Source of the DNA: Bradyrhizobium sp. CCGE-LA001
Lineage (GTDB): Bacteria > Pseudomonadota > Alphaproteobacteria > Rhizobiales > Xanthobacteraceae
NCBI RefSeq assembly: GCF_000296215.2
Contig: NZ_CP013949.1
Span: forward strand, 6,317,501 to 6,381,500
Length of the DNA: 64,000 bases
Reading direction: 5' to 3'
Part shown: positions 29,353 to 38,060 of the stretch, in pieces
How positions within the stretch are numbered: position 1 is the stretch's first letter
How the letters are laid out: each line of letters opens with the position of its first letter
Translations under genes and position numbers: made by a program
The notes under the pieces: generated by a model
What the model was told of the DNA's origin: nothing
What the model saw: the letters and a program-made list of their open reading frames with translations, nothing else
The model's database searches: none

Positions 29353-31811
29353 TGCTGGCCCTTGCGCTTTTCCCGCCCCCGGCCCGGCGTCACGGAGATG
29401 CTGATGGAGGGCGTGCCGCGCAGCGTACTTAGCGCGCCCGCAACGCCGCCTCCTAACTGGGCTTTGATGCCCTGTCCCAGAAGGTTTAGACCCGGCACGG
29501 CTGTGAGCCGCACCCGGACGGTGACGCCAGCATCGGGATGGCCCGCGGCACGAGCGAAAGCCTCCGCGTTGGTCTTCGCCCAATTCGCGAGCGCAGGCAG
29601 CACCCAGCCGCGCAGTCGGCGGCGCAGGAACGCGAGGGAGGATGGCGGCAGCAGGCGTCCCGCCAGTTTTCCGAGGGGCAGCACGCGCGCCTCGAGGTCT
29701 TCACCGTCCTCACCCAGAATCCGGAAGTGCCCGTGAGGACTCGTAGAGCTGTCCATCGCACGATAGGCCGCGATCAGCGCCTGCAGCAACGCCGCGCCGC
29801 CGGTGCCCTGCCGTATAGCAGCGGCGATTCTCTGAGCTTCGGCTTCGGAGAGGTAGAAGCCAACGGTAATCCGCGACTGCCGCCGATTGACCACCGTCCA
29901 GGTACGGCTCGGCGCCAGCCGCTGAGCGACCTCTCGCGAGGCGGCGCTGACGGGGAGCGCGAGCGCGCCGGCCGCGCCGATCGGCTCCAGCACGTAAAAG
30001 CGCTGCCCTACCGCTATGCGATGGCGCGAGCGGAGATAGCCCGGGGGCACCGCCACGCCGAGCTGCGGCTCACGCAGCAGCAATCCAGCGGCCCCGGGCG
30101 TCAAGGGATGAACATTCGAGGCCGTGACATAGCCGCGGCCGCCGCTGGCGGTGGCGCGGTCAACGCGCATCATGCGCGGCAGCGTCGTCCCTGGCGCCGC
30201 CTGGTAGATGTGCATGCGCGCCCGGATCGGAAACGTCGCGCCTGCGGCGCGCAGTGCCGCGCCAACATTCGATCCGCCAAACGTTGGAAGCGCGTCGGCG
30301 ATCTGCGAGGTGACCTCGATCTCCGGGATGCGGCTGTACTTTCGATAGGTCCGCACACTGCGCGGTCGGCGGGCGATAAACGTGCCACCAAGCGAGGGCG
30401 CTTGCTGCAGCGCAGGTCGCACGAACTGCGGTGGGAAGTGGGTCGCCACCGCCTGGCTGAACGCCTCCGCGGTCGCGAGCTGCATCAGGTCCTCGTTCTC
30501 GTAGATGTAGTCCTCGTTCTCGGCGAGCCTGCGGACCGTATCCTCGACCACGCTGGCAAGGGCAACAGGGCCTGCTTCGTCGGCGCGCCCGCCACTGTCC
30601 TCCCGCAACTCGGCCTCCAGCGAGATCAGGCGCAGGCCCGTGTCGACGATCGCGTTCGAGAGTGGCTCGGAGAGTTGCGGTCCGACCCACCCGCGGATGA
30701 GTTGCCCAACATAGCGGGCCAAAAAGCCCACAACCTTCGGCCGACCCACCAGGTTGATCCCGAGCCGCAGCGCGCCGAGCAGGGCCGGGACGAACTGCTC
30801 GACGGCCGGAGCGAGATCCTCTTCGTCTTGCGCGGTGCGTAGCCGATCAATCAGTTCGCCGCGCGCCAAGGCCAGCCTCTCGAGTTCGCGGCCTTCCATG
30901 CCGTACGCACCGTCAAGCGTTTCGAAGGACTCCAGCTCGCCATCCGTCTCGCCCGCCGCCTCGCCGATTATCGTCTCAGCCAGCGCAGCATCGAACGACT
31001 CAGCCAGCGCTTCGACATCGGTGAGATTCGCAGGCGACATGGGCGTCTCGTCGAGGCTCTCCTCTTCGTCCTCGCCCACTTCCGAGGTGAAGCGCGCCGC
31101 CAGCGTTCGCGCTGCGGGCTGCAGCGCCGCTGGCAGCCGGCCGATAGCGAAGGACAGCACGCGGCGTAGGAGCGGGTTGATCAGGCCGCGGAGCTTCTGA
31201 AGGATCGGTCCGAGGGCGGCACCGGCGACTTTGCCAACCACCTTGCCCACGCCCTTGGCGGCGTTGGCCACGAACGTTACGGCGCTTTTGGCCTTACGAA
31301 CCAGGCTACTGATGAACTCCTCGCCGGCCGGCGTGAGCTCGCCGATTTCGGGGTCGAAGCGATCGAGCACCTCGTTGAGCTGCTCCTCGCTCAGCGATTC
31401 GACGTCCATGCCGGCGAGCCCGCTTTGCAGGCTTTCCAGGTACTGCAGGGACTCGAAACGGACCGGCGCGAGCTGTGCGTCAGCATAGCGCTCGCGCTCC
31501 TGGGCGGACGACGGCGACTCCCCCGCGAAGCGATCCGCAACAGCCTGTTCCGTCTCTTCCGCTAGGTAAGCCAGCGCCTCGTCGAAGGTTTCGTCACGCA
31601 GCTCGGCGAAGGCCTCGGCCAGCATGCGATCCTGTTCCCGCTCGGCGGTAAGTCCGGCCGGCGCTTCCGCGAAGGGTGTCGTAGTCTCGCTCATGGCGGC
31701 GAACCCGACACTCCGCGCCGGCGCGTCCGCGGGCGCCGCCTCGGCAAATGGGCTGTACTGCTCGGACTGAACTGTCCACTCGAGTTCGCGCAAGTCCTCC
31801 ATGATCGCCAT
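29349..31811 (-). CDS. large PFAEA-motif protein heading the SARP-linked operon
   Basis: 820 residues from the ATG at 31811, which has GGAG 6 bases upstream; the frame extends further but without support. The N-terminus repeats a short motif twice: SEQYSPFAEAAPAD and TTTPFAEAPAG. It is followed by an acidic helical segment, EAFAELRDETFDEALAYLAE. Two glycine/alanine-rich hydrophobic stretches (AVTFVANAAKGVGKVVGKVA near residue 180, and LLGALRLGINLVG near 350) could insert in membranes. The middle carries acidic linkers. The C-terminal part (about residues 550-820) is beta-rich and basic and ends in KRKGQQ. The last gene of the operon has the related GETPFTERG near its N-terminus, so the motif may be an addressing signal. 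Function unknown. Confidence 0.75.
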   Translation of the reverse strand: MAIMEDLRELEWTVQSEQYSPFAEAAPADAPARSVGFAAMSETTTPFAEAPAGLTAEREQDRMLAEAFAELRDETFDEALAYLAEETEQAVADRFAGESPSSAQERERYADAQLAPVRFESLQYLESLQSGLAGMDVESLSEEQLNEVLDRFDPEIGELTPAGEEFISSLVRKAKSAVTFVANAAKGVGKVVGKVAGAALGPILQKLRGLINPLLRRVLSFAIGRLPAALQPAARTLAARFTSEVGEDEEESLDETPMSPANLTDVEALAESFDAALAETIIGEAAGETDGELESFETLDGAYGMEGRELERLALARGELIDRLRTAQDEEDLAPAVEQFVPALLGALRLGINLVGRPKVVGFLARYVGQLIRGWVGPQLSEPLSNAIVDTGLRLISLEAELREDSGGRADEAGPVALASVVEDTVRRLAENEDYIYENEDLMQLATAEAFSQAVATHFPPQFVRPALQQAPSLGGTFIARRPRSVRTYRKYSRIPEIEVTSQIADALPTFGGSNVGAALRAAGATFPIRARMHIYQAAPGTTLPRMMRVDRATASGGRGYVTASNVHPLTPGAAGLLLREPQLGVAVPPGYLRSRHRIAVGQRFYVLEPIGAAGALALPVSAASREVAQRLAPSRTWTVVNRRQSRITVGFYLSEAEAQRIAAAIRQGTGGAALLQALIAAYRAMDSSTSPHGHFRILGEDGEDLEARVLPLGKLAGRLLPPSSLAFLRRRLRGWVLPALANWAKTNAEAFARAAGHPDAGVTVRVRLTAVPGLNLLGQGIKAQLGGGVAGALSTLRGTPSISISVTPGRGREKRKGQQ

Positions 31812-32061
31812 GATCGGCTCCGTGGCTAGGGAACATGCCCAGTTCACCACAGAGGCCGTCCGAAGTCGTACCGGCCAGCGCCGCCACGGCGTGGCCATGA
31901 TGACCGCCTCATCATTGCGCAATCGTCGCCCTGGCGTCCCGATCGCGTCCTCATTGAGGGCCGCTCCTCATCTCTCCAGTCATCCGGAGCAAAGGAGCAA
32001 AGCGAAGCACTCCGTCGCACAACGGGTGCGAGATCTTTCCTTCGCTCACGATGATAGAGGG
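31812..32061. promoter_or_regulatory. 250-base leader between SARP regulator and operon
   Basis: Room for the operon promoter and a SARP-type direct-repeat target. I cannot identify a convincing direct repeat or sigma70 boxes by eye. Confidence 0.3.
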
Positions 32062-32742
32062 CTAACGAACCACCAAGCGGATGCCGGCGAGGCGCTTGCT
32101 GAGAGAGGGATCTGGCGCGACGCCGAGCTCATCGTGGAGCCGGCGGGTTAACGCCCGGAAGCATTGCGCCGCCTCGTACCGGTTGCGCTGCGCCAGGTGC
32201 GCATTGATGAGCGCCTCAGCGGCGGACTCGCGCAACGGTTCCGCTGCGATGGCGGCCGCTCCCGCCTGCGTGGCAAGCGCATAACTACCGGACACCGCCA
32301 TCGTCCGACAAGCTGCCTCCAGGGCTTGCACCCGGAGCAAATGGAATGCCTCTTGCGCCGGCAGGACCCACTCTTCGTGCCACCCGGGCAAGATGTCGTT
32401 CGACAGGAGCGTGATCTCGTCGAGGGTCAACGGTTCGCCGTGGAGTGCGCTCGCCGCCACGCGATGCGCGTGCACGAGATCGCTCTCCGCCTCGAGCACA
32501 AGCTCGTCCCCGACGGCGCTAACCCAGCCGCGCGGTAAATGCCACAGCGCTCGGCGGAGGTTGGCTCGCCCGACATCGTCCGGCACATCTGGCCAGAGCT
32601 CGGCTGATGCCACCCCCCGAGCTAGAGGCCGCCCTCGGAGCGCCAAGTATGCCAGTATGCGCCGTCCTGGGAGTGACAGCCGGACCATCGGGTAAACCCC
32701 CAGACGACCGACGATTGCGATTCTGCGCCTCGCATCGACCAT
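32062..32742 (-). CDS. SARP-type transcriptional activator (winged helix plus BTAD)
   Basis: 226 residues. The N-terminal ~95 residues are an OmpR-like winged helix of the SARP kind (RRILAYLALRGRPLARGVAS, LWPDVPDDVGRANLRRALWH). The remainder is a bacterial transcriptional activation domain of TPR-like helices with the family's LRVQALEAACRTMA, EPLRESAAEALINAHLAQRN and LHDELGVAPDPSL. No ATPase or TPR extension follows, so it is a minimal SARP. The start has GGGAGG and GGAGGC just upstream. It points into the five-gene operon 250 bases downstream and is its likely activator. SARPs are typical of actinobacteria but occur in proteobacterial accessory clusters. Confidence 0.85.
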   Translation of the reverse strand: MVDARRRIAIVGRLGVYPMVRLSLPGRRILAYLALRGRPLARGVASAELWPDVPDDVGRANLRRALWHLPRGWVSAVGDELVLEAESDLVHAHRVAASALHGEPLTLDEITLLSNDILPGWHEEWVLPAQEAFHLLRVQALEAACRTMAVSGSYALATQAGAAAIAAEPLRESAAEALINAHLAQRNRYEAAQCFRALTRRLHDELGVAPDPSLSKRLAGIRLVVR

Positions 32743-33138
32743 GCCTCCACGCCTCCCCTGTCTCGATCACAGCAGAGTGGAGATCGCTCGTAGTCAGAGC
32801 AGCTAGTCCGTGGCTGCGATGTATTTCATCGCCACCTTCATTGTTGCAAACATCCTGAACTTAACCATCGCTTTGTGCAAGGCTCAAGGGTGTACGTCCA
32901 GGTTCCACTATCTTAGTTTGCGAACAATCCCGCGCTCCAGGCGCCAGCTGTTTCCGCTTCTGATCGATGCCGTGCACACGAAGGATTTTCGCATTGCTTC
33001 TGCGTCACGAAGATCGTTTCCTTTAGAGCGGCAGGCGGCAATGTCGACACCATGACTCGTAGGTCCACCATTCGCTATCAAGAGCCATAGCACCGACTAG
33101 ACTTTGATCACTCAAACAAACTATGGGAGATCGGAGAT
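32743..33138. other. intergenic region between divergent genes
   Basis: Holds the divergent promoters of the SARP gene and the poly-gamma-glutamate hydrolase-like gene. No ORF is supported. Confidence 0.35.
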
Positions 33139-33861
33139 ATGCCACGAGGACCCGACACATACGATTCCATGACGGCCCTGTATGATGATCCGAACAACGC
33201 CGAAGGGATTACATATGGAAAAAGATGGCTACGCCACGAGTGGCGTCAAATGGTCGAAGAACAAGCCACGGACAACGCGGAAACACAAAAGTTGGTCATG
33301 GCTCTCCACGGAGGCGGCATTGAGACCGGCACAAGCGAGATAGCTCTTGCGACGGCCGGCTACCATCCAGCAACGCTGGCTACGACAGGTGACGGCTATG
33401 GATTGCATGACCTATGGCTGTTTGAAGGGTTGTTGCCATCAGGCAATGGCGATCTGCATGTCACAGCTTCTCATTACGATGAGGCAATAGCGACGAAGAT
33501 CGTTGAAAACGCTCAACGTTGCATCAGCTTGCACGGCTGTACGGATGCTCAAGCGAACGGAAGAATCCAGCTTGGCGGACTGGATGAAGAGTTGCGGGAT
33601 ATCGTTCTGGACGAACTGGATGCTGTAGGAATTCCAGCTGAGGTTTCCACCAATCCGATGCTTGACGGTAGGCATCCGGACAACATTGCAAACAAGACAA
33701 GAATTGGTGGCTGCGCCCAGCTCGAGATGGGCACGAGCTTTCGTAGAAGCTTGTTCCAAATCAACACGCGACCACGGCGGAAAAACACAACAAACGCCCA
33801 GTTTTGGCTCTTGGTCGAGGCTTTGCGCAAGTCGATGAGGCGCGTACAGGTCGTTCCCTGA
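33139..33861 (+). CDS. poly-gamma-glutamate hydrolase family protein (phage-type, zinc-dependent)
   Basis: 240 residues. The family signature is clear: ALHGGGIETGTSEIALATAG (about residues 54-73) contributes the first zinc ligands, LHVTASHYDE a further one, and the region around ISLHGC another. These carboxypeptidase-like enzymes were described in Bacillus phages, where they cut the poly-gamma-glutamate capsule, and in YmaD-like bacterial proteins. The start has GGAGAT upstream. No signal peptide, so it is cytoplasmic or released by lysis. The C-terminal 35 residues turn Arg/Lys-rich and may be a tail altered by decay, since the fold seems complete by about residue 205. It is a monocistronic gene on the strand opposite the SARP operon. 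Confidence 0.8.
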   Translation: MPRGPDTYDSMTALYDDPNNAEGITYGKRWLRHEWRQMVEEQATDNAETQKLVMALHGGGIETGTSEIALATAGYHPATLATTGDGYGLHDLWLFEGLLPSGNGDLHVTASHYDEAIATKIVENAQRCISLHGCTDAQANGRIQLGGLDEELRDIVLDELDAVGIPAEVSTNPMLDGRHPDNIANKTRIGGCAQLEMGTSFRRSLFQINTRPRRKNTTNAQFWLLVEALRKSMRRVQVVP

Positions 33862-34478
33862 GCATCCAGAGCGAATGGTGTTCTCGAAAAGGGACGCCAT
33901 CAACCGTCTCACACAGCTTTTTCCAGTTTGCCGGAGGGTTAGTCGTGCCCCTTGAGGCCGCATAGTACGTTCGACCTATTCTGACCAGAAACTTCTGGTG
34001 TCGCATCTTCCGCCAGATTTTTTACAAATTATGTGGACAAGGCTCTAATCAGGTCGGCTCTACGAAGCCTCACATCTGATTCATGCAATGGCGGTCTGAC
34101 GGAAGGTAAGGGTGATCTCGCGCACCTCGCCACTCCGAAAAGGGCGAATGCGTGACTTGGCAGTGCGACGCATCGAACTGTCTATAGGTTCGGGTCTACC
34201 CTTAAGACCAGAGTCTGTGATGCGTGATTTCCAAGGCGGCGGACGCTTCAGTCCCGGCTCAGCAGACCTCAGGTTCTCGCCTTTTTGCGCGCACGGCTAA
34301 CCGCTTAGACCAGACTAAACTTGTCCAAAAGCTCCCAGCCTGAGAAAATGGCCTCGCCGATTACGCCCGACCGCCCCACAGCACTCGGCCACACTACTCC
34401 CTTACGACGACCTTACGGCATTATTTTGCAAGCAAGAACTCTCCTTGCTGACGGGGGCGCCTCGGCGCGCTGGAAAGT
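33862..34478. other. gene-poor interval
   Basis: No supported gene. Minus-strand ORFs over 33439-34006 are shadows of the preceding gene. Confidence 0.35.
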
Positions 34479-34508
34479 TTGGTGCCGCGGCGCGTCCTGA
34501 AGGCATCG

Positions 34509-34721
34509 ATCCAGTTGCCTGTGGATCGGCCGATCAACACAGTAGTTGCTTATGCGATCTCGGCCTTTATCGTCGGCTTTGGCATCGGGATCTTCATTGC
34601 CAGTCTAAACTTGGCGCGCCAGCTTTGTGGGCCTGCGCCGCCAATCCATCCCCTTCAGCGCTTCGGTGCGTCCGGGGCTGTTGACCCCACTGTGCATAAT
34701 TCGAATCGCTTCCTGTGCTAA
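34509..34721 (+). CDS. possible small membrane protein
   Basis: The frame reads PINTVVAYAISAFIVGFGIG and continues as a clear single transmembrane helix before NLARQLCGP. The start is unclear (no ribosome binding site at any nearby ATG or TTG) and the last 30 residues look random. It could be a small inner-membrane protein or a remnant. Confidence 0.3.
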   Translation: MQLPVDRPINTVVAYAISAFIVGFGIGIFIASLNLARQLCGPAPPIHPLQRFGASGAVDPTVHNSNRFLC

Positions 34722-34754
34722 GGCGCCCCCGGCTGATCGACACCGGCAGAGAAA

Positions 34755-34786
34755 CGGCCCCAGCAATCCTGATGGTGCTGGGGCCG
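34755..34786. repeat. perfect 11-bp inverted repeat
   Basis: CGGCCCCAGCA and TGCTGGGGCCG with a 10-base loop, upstream of the 63-residue gene. No T-run follows, so its role as terminator or REP-like element is open. Confidence 0.7.
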
Positions 34787-34908
34787 CTGAAAGTGCCTGG
34801 CGGTAATGGGAAACGCCAAGGTGGTTTGAGCTCAGGAAAAACTGGCAAGCTGCTCTGTCCAATTTCGCACACACCGGGTATAGTTCCCCTTGGGACGGAC
34901 CGACTGCA

Positions 34909-35100
34909 ATGAAAGACATGCAGGCTCAGCTGGAGAAACTCCGAACGGACGCTGCCGAGTGCGCCTTGATCCGCGATCTGGCAACTGAACCCAAGAAGCG
35001 AGAATTGTTCACAAGGCTGGCCGCCCATCTGGTAGTTCTGGCTGACGAGGTTGAACGCGCAATTGCGGCCGCGGGACCTGAGGTGAAGCGGAAGGAATGA
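34909..35100 (+). CDS. 63-residue conserved helical protein
   Basis: Reads MKDMQAQLEKLRTDAAECAL and is helical throughout, with LVVLADEVERAI in the second half. It resembles short rhizobial hypothetical proteins of the type AAECALIRDLATDPxKRELF. No catalytic motif. No strong ribosome binding site, but a hairpin stands upstream and the frame is the only coding-like one here. Confidence 0.65.
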   Translation: MKDMQAQLEKLRTDAAECALIRDLATEPKKRELFTRLAAHLVVLADEVERAIAAAGPEVKRKE

Positions 35101-35462
35101 CCGAGGTCCGCGGCCCCGCAAACGCGACGAAGCAGTAAGGCCGCCTCAGTGGGGCCTGATTTTGTCTCTCTTTCACTCCCACGACCCGTTTACGGCAGCC
35201 GCTATGCTGCCGGCCTTGACGCGCCGCGTCACTTGCGGCGGCCCGTCCGAGCTCATGGCTACACGGTAGGCGTCCAGAATCCTGGCGTGTAAAGAGGCGC
35301 GGGCAAAGCTATTTGCGCCCTGCCCGGTCGTCGCAGACATACGCGAGGCTTGCCGTGCCTATCGCCGTACTCGTCCGCGAGCAAGAAGATCTACCTGGGA
35401 GGCCGGAGGCGATACGGCGGCTGGTTGAGATCGGGCTGAAGGCGAGGAAGTGAATGGCCGGA
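35101..35462. other. gene-poor interval
   Basis: No supported gene; a short plus-strand frame near 35340-35450 looks like a remnant but has no identity. Confidence 0.3.
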
Positions 35463-36083
35463 CTATGAGCCAGACATCGCTTGCTTAAGCGACTCGCTAT
35501 CCAGACTTCTGGGCCGAAACACACCGCGAATAAGACGTTGGTTCAGTACCGCGATTTGGGTGTGTGTCCGGCTATAAAAACCAGCACCACGAAAAGCGGG
35601 TTTGCCCTCTTCAAACATTCCTCTCACGGTATCGAACCGGGCGGACGGATTTTCGGTGATGGTATCAGCAATCATGTGGTGAAGATGGGTGATCACCGCA
35701 CAATCAAGAAATCTCAGCACCTTGTCGCGCTTCGGTAGGCGGCGACCATCCTTATTCACCGGAACTCTGGATTTGGCTTGGCGCTGAACACGCCGCAGAT
35801 CTGAATAGGCGACGCTCAGATATTCGAGATTCTCGCGCAGGGTAAGGTCGAGGCACTCACCGAGATCAATGATTGCGCCGACGACGAAGGGGTTAGGATA
35901 GCCTCGATCTCTGGCCCATTCCCATGCTCTTACTGGGTCGCCCTCCCAGAAGTAGACACCTGGGCCGAGCCAGTCATATGCTTTTTCGCTGGGTGTGAAA
36001 TCGCCGCCCCGTAGCACGCGCAGACCAACCTCTCGCTTGCATCCGTGGAAGCCTATTGTCAGCGATGTCGCCGAACGGCTCAT
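35463..36083 (-). CDS. ART-like toxin of a toxin-antitoxin pair
   Basis: 206 residues. The N-terminal half has the layout of ADP-ribosyltransferase-like toxins: a first strand with His-Gly (IGFHGC, His13), then PSEKAYDWLGPGVYFWEGDP with Tyr44, then the helix VRAWEWARDRG. This resembles DUF3990-type proteins (HGS..., GxGFYxT..., AxxWA). An acidic catalytic residue in the third position is not certain, so activity is inferred. The gene starts inside the stop of the 61-residue gene (ATGA at 36080-36083), and a palindrome covers the promoter of the pair. That makes it a toxin behind an autoregulated antitoxin. A DNA- or protein-modifying role is plausible, but the target is unknown. Confidence 0.65.
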   Translation of the reverse strand: MSRSATSLTIGFHGCKREVGLRVLRGGDFTPSEKAYDWLGPGVYFWEGDPVRAWEWARDRGYPNPFVVGAIIDLGECLDLTLRENLEYLSVAYSDLRRVQRQAKSRVPVNKDGRRLPKRDKVLRFLDCAVITHLHHMIADTITENPSARFDTVRGMFEEGKPAFRGAGFYSRTHTQIAVLNQRLIRGVFRPRSLDSESLKQAMSGS

Positions 36084-36265
36084 TTACGACGCAGAGCGCG
36101 GCCCTTTCTTTTCAAAGCCACACCGCCGTATTCCTTGGTCAGTCCGCCGCGGGTGTTGTTGATACCCTCTTTAACTAAGAGACGTAGCGCAGCGTTACGG
36201 GACAGCTTTTCGCTCGCCCGTCGCTTCGCAAGCTTCTTCACGGCAGTGAGAAGTTCCATATTCAT
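36080..36265 (-). CDS. small basic protein, candidate antitoxin
   Basis: 61 residues (MNMELLTAVKKLAKRRASEK to the end), very rich in Lys and Arg. The first 35 residues form helices with a possible HTH-like LSRNAALRLLVKEG, and the C-terminus is a basic tail. It precedes and overlaps the ART-like gene, the usual antitoxin position. A GGAG lies about 11 bases upstream of the ATG at 36265; an in-frame ATG at 36259 is possible. The palindrome at 36321-36338 may be its operator. Confidence 0.6.
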   Translation of the reverse strand: MNMELLTAVKKLAKRRASEKLSRNAALRLLVKEGINNTRGGLTKEYGGVALKRKGRALRRK

Positions 36266-36302
36266 CTTGCCGAATCTCCGCTGCCAAGGTCAGCTTGCCG
36301 AA

Positions 36303-36338
36303 CATATAAAGAACGCCATTGGTTGCCAAGTGGCAACC
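36303..36338 (-). promoter_or_regulatory. promoter and palindromic operator of the toxin-antitoxin pair
   Basis: GGTTGCCA-AG-TGGCAACC (36321-36338) is a perfect 8-bp inverted repeat. On the minus strand its second half supplies a TTGGCA -35 box, and TATGTT 17 bases further is a fair -10. The palindrome therefore covers the -35 region, as expected for an autorepressor site, and lies about 56 bases upstream of the antitoxin start codon. Confidence 0.6.
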
Positions 36339-36627
36339 TCAATAAAAGCCCAACCCTCGTCGGACATCAAATCTACTGGGATCGTCTTCCTGGACGATGG
36401 TCCAGTCGCGAGCGTGGATCGGGCGTAAGGCGCCTCTCCGCCCCGATCCTCTGTGGGTTGCGAAAAGGTCGAATAACCACTGCTCGAGTCACGGCGCGGT
36501 GTTGCGTAGAATCTGTTCTACGTGTGCCCTCTAGGGCGCGGCGCGAAATGATTCGTGGCGCGAACCGCGCCCGGACCTTTTCTTGGGGAATCGGGAAACC
36601 GGGCGCCTCGCAATGGAGGACTAACCG

Positions 36628-37074
36628 ATGTCACTTTACGGCACTTTGATCAATACCCCTTTTGCAGAAAATCGCTCTCTGCAAGATTGGCAGTGGAAGT
36701 TCGAGTTTCAGCGGTACCCGATCGATGCCAAGCCTCAGGGGCGCGACTGCGTGTATGCTTTCGTCGCGCCTTACGGCTTCGTGCACTACATCGGCCGAGC
36801 TGAGGATCTCGCCAGTCGGATCGGCTCTCATGATCGTATTGACGAAGCTAAGCGCGACGGGGCGACCGAGCTATGGGTTCACCGTACGAACGTACATAGC
36901 AAGGTGCATTTCCACGATGTGGAGCAGCGGCTGATCCGTAGCCTGTGCCCTCCGTTGAACTCGCAGCACAACTCGCTAGCAGGCCTTGGCGGCCTTCTGG
37001 GTTTGAGGGACGTACTGTCAGGTGGCAACAAGCCAGAGGCGCCCTTCGGACTGCTCAATGGTCTGAAGCTCTGA
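36628..37074 (+). CDS. GIY-YIG-like nuclease domain protein
   Basis: 148 residues from the ATG at 36628 with GGAGGA 6 bases upstream. The family pattern is visible: DCVYAFVAPYGFVHYIGRAE (the two GIY/YIG-like strands), the helix DLASRIGSHDRIDEAK with its catalytic-type Arg, and the metal-binding Glu in HFHDVEQRLIRSLCPPLNSQ. The first tyrosine motif is VYAF rather than GIY, seen in diverged members. It is a free-standing domain without a DNA-binding arm, so it could be an orphan homing-type or restriction-related nuclease, or an inactive relative. Confidence 0.7.
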   Translation: MSLYGTLINTPFAENRSLQDWQWKFEFQRYPIDAKPQGRDCVYAFVAPYGFVHYIGRAEDLASRIGSHDRIDEAKRDGATELWVHRTNVHSKVHFHDVEQRLIRSLCPPLNSQHNSLAGLGGLLGLRDVLSGGNKPEAPFGLLNGLKL

Positions 37075-37169
37075 GTCTATGCAGCAATTTTGAAGTAAGT
37101 CTTCGGGCGGGCTTCGGTTTGCCGCAGCCCGCCCGAAGATCACCCCTCGTTGATCGCTAACCGCAGCAA

Positions 37170-37532
37170 ATGAAGCGCCCGATTGATCACCTTCCCGACT
37201 CTGCGATGTCCATGGACGTGGGACCGTCCGGAGGGATCGGCGAGCGTCTTCACACCGTGAAGACTGACTCGATCTACCGGATTTTGCTAGCCGACGAAAT
37301 TGATCCTGATCGCACCAATATCAATGTGCCAAACTCGCAGCAGAAGGTTCTGGATTACGGCTCAGACTCCCCGTTGGTGGCCAAAACACTGCTGACCGGC
37401 AAGCAGCTTTTTGAGAAGGGTTTCCTAGGTCCCAACTTTGAGTCTACGAAGGTAATTGAGCTAAGCTTCGACTCCCAGGCGCTCTTTGTGATTGCTTCGA
37501 TGTCTACGGATGCAAGTTTAAGGATGGTTTAA
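37170..37532 (+). CDS. unknown protein, possibly truncated
   Basis: 120 codons, including SIYRILLADEIDPDRTNINV and LLTGKQLFEKGFLGP. Amino-acid composition is protein-like and the frame lacks competing ORFs, but no ribosome binding site is clear and the C-terminus breaks off in SMSTDASLRMV. It may be the N-terminal part of a longer lost gene. No family recognised. Confidence 0.4.
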   Translation: MKRPIDHLPDSAMSMDVGPSGGIGERLHTVKTDSIYRILLADEIDPDRTNINVPNSQQKVLDYGSDSPLVAKTLLTGKQLFEKGFLGPNFESTKVIELSFDSQALFVIASMSTDASLRMV

Positions 37533-38060
37533 AGGCCTAGCAGAAGAGGTATCGCGAAAGCACAAAGGCGACAGCCATTACATGGGCTGACGTCGGACGT
37601 GCCGAATTTCTGCAAATCAATTAGGACTACTCGCAACTGCGTCGAGCACACAGGAAGCCAAATGAGCGGGTCGAGGTCTCTGATTTTCTCTGACGGCCAG
37701 TAACGAGGTCGTTCCTCCCACGATTGCCGTGCACCATCGCAAGTTTACTCAACCAAGAATACCGATTTCCGCGTATACATCTCAGGTCACCGAGCATATC
37801 GCCGAAACGTCTGAAATCTTGGTCGCATTCATCTGTTCGAGAAATATTGACGCATCGTTGAAAATTCCTGTCCAAGTGGTTGAACTGCCGGAAAACCAAC
37901 GCGGCAATAGCTTGTGCAGTTATGGGAAGGACGGAGGGCACCCGATTACCCCTCTTTCGTGACGTGGTTACACAGACTCTGAATGGAGCGGAGTCCCCCC
38001 TTAACCCGCGTCTGTCCTAGCGGGACGCAGAGAAACGTTTGGCGCAATAGCTTGGATCTC
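37533..38060. other. gene-poor interval
   Basis: Nothing supported; short ORFs on both strands at 37627-37962 look random. Confidence 0.3.

Noticed and set aside
29538..30842. 434-codon plus-strand ORF
   Set aside because: Antisense to the large PFAEA-motif gene; Arg/Gln-rich composition typical of GC-rich shadows.
22676..32742. Complete contractile injection system
   Set aside because: No sheath, tube, baseplate or AAA+ ATPase gene is present among the operon products.
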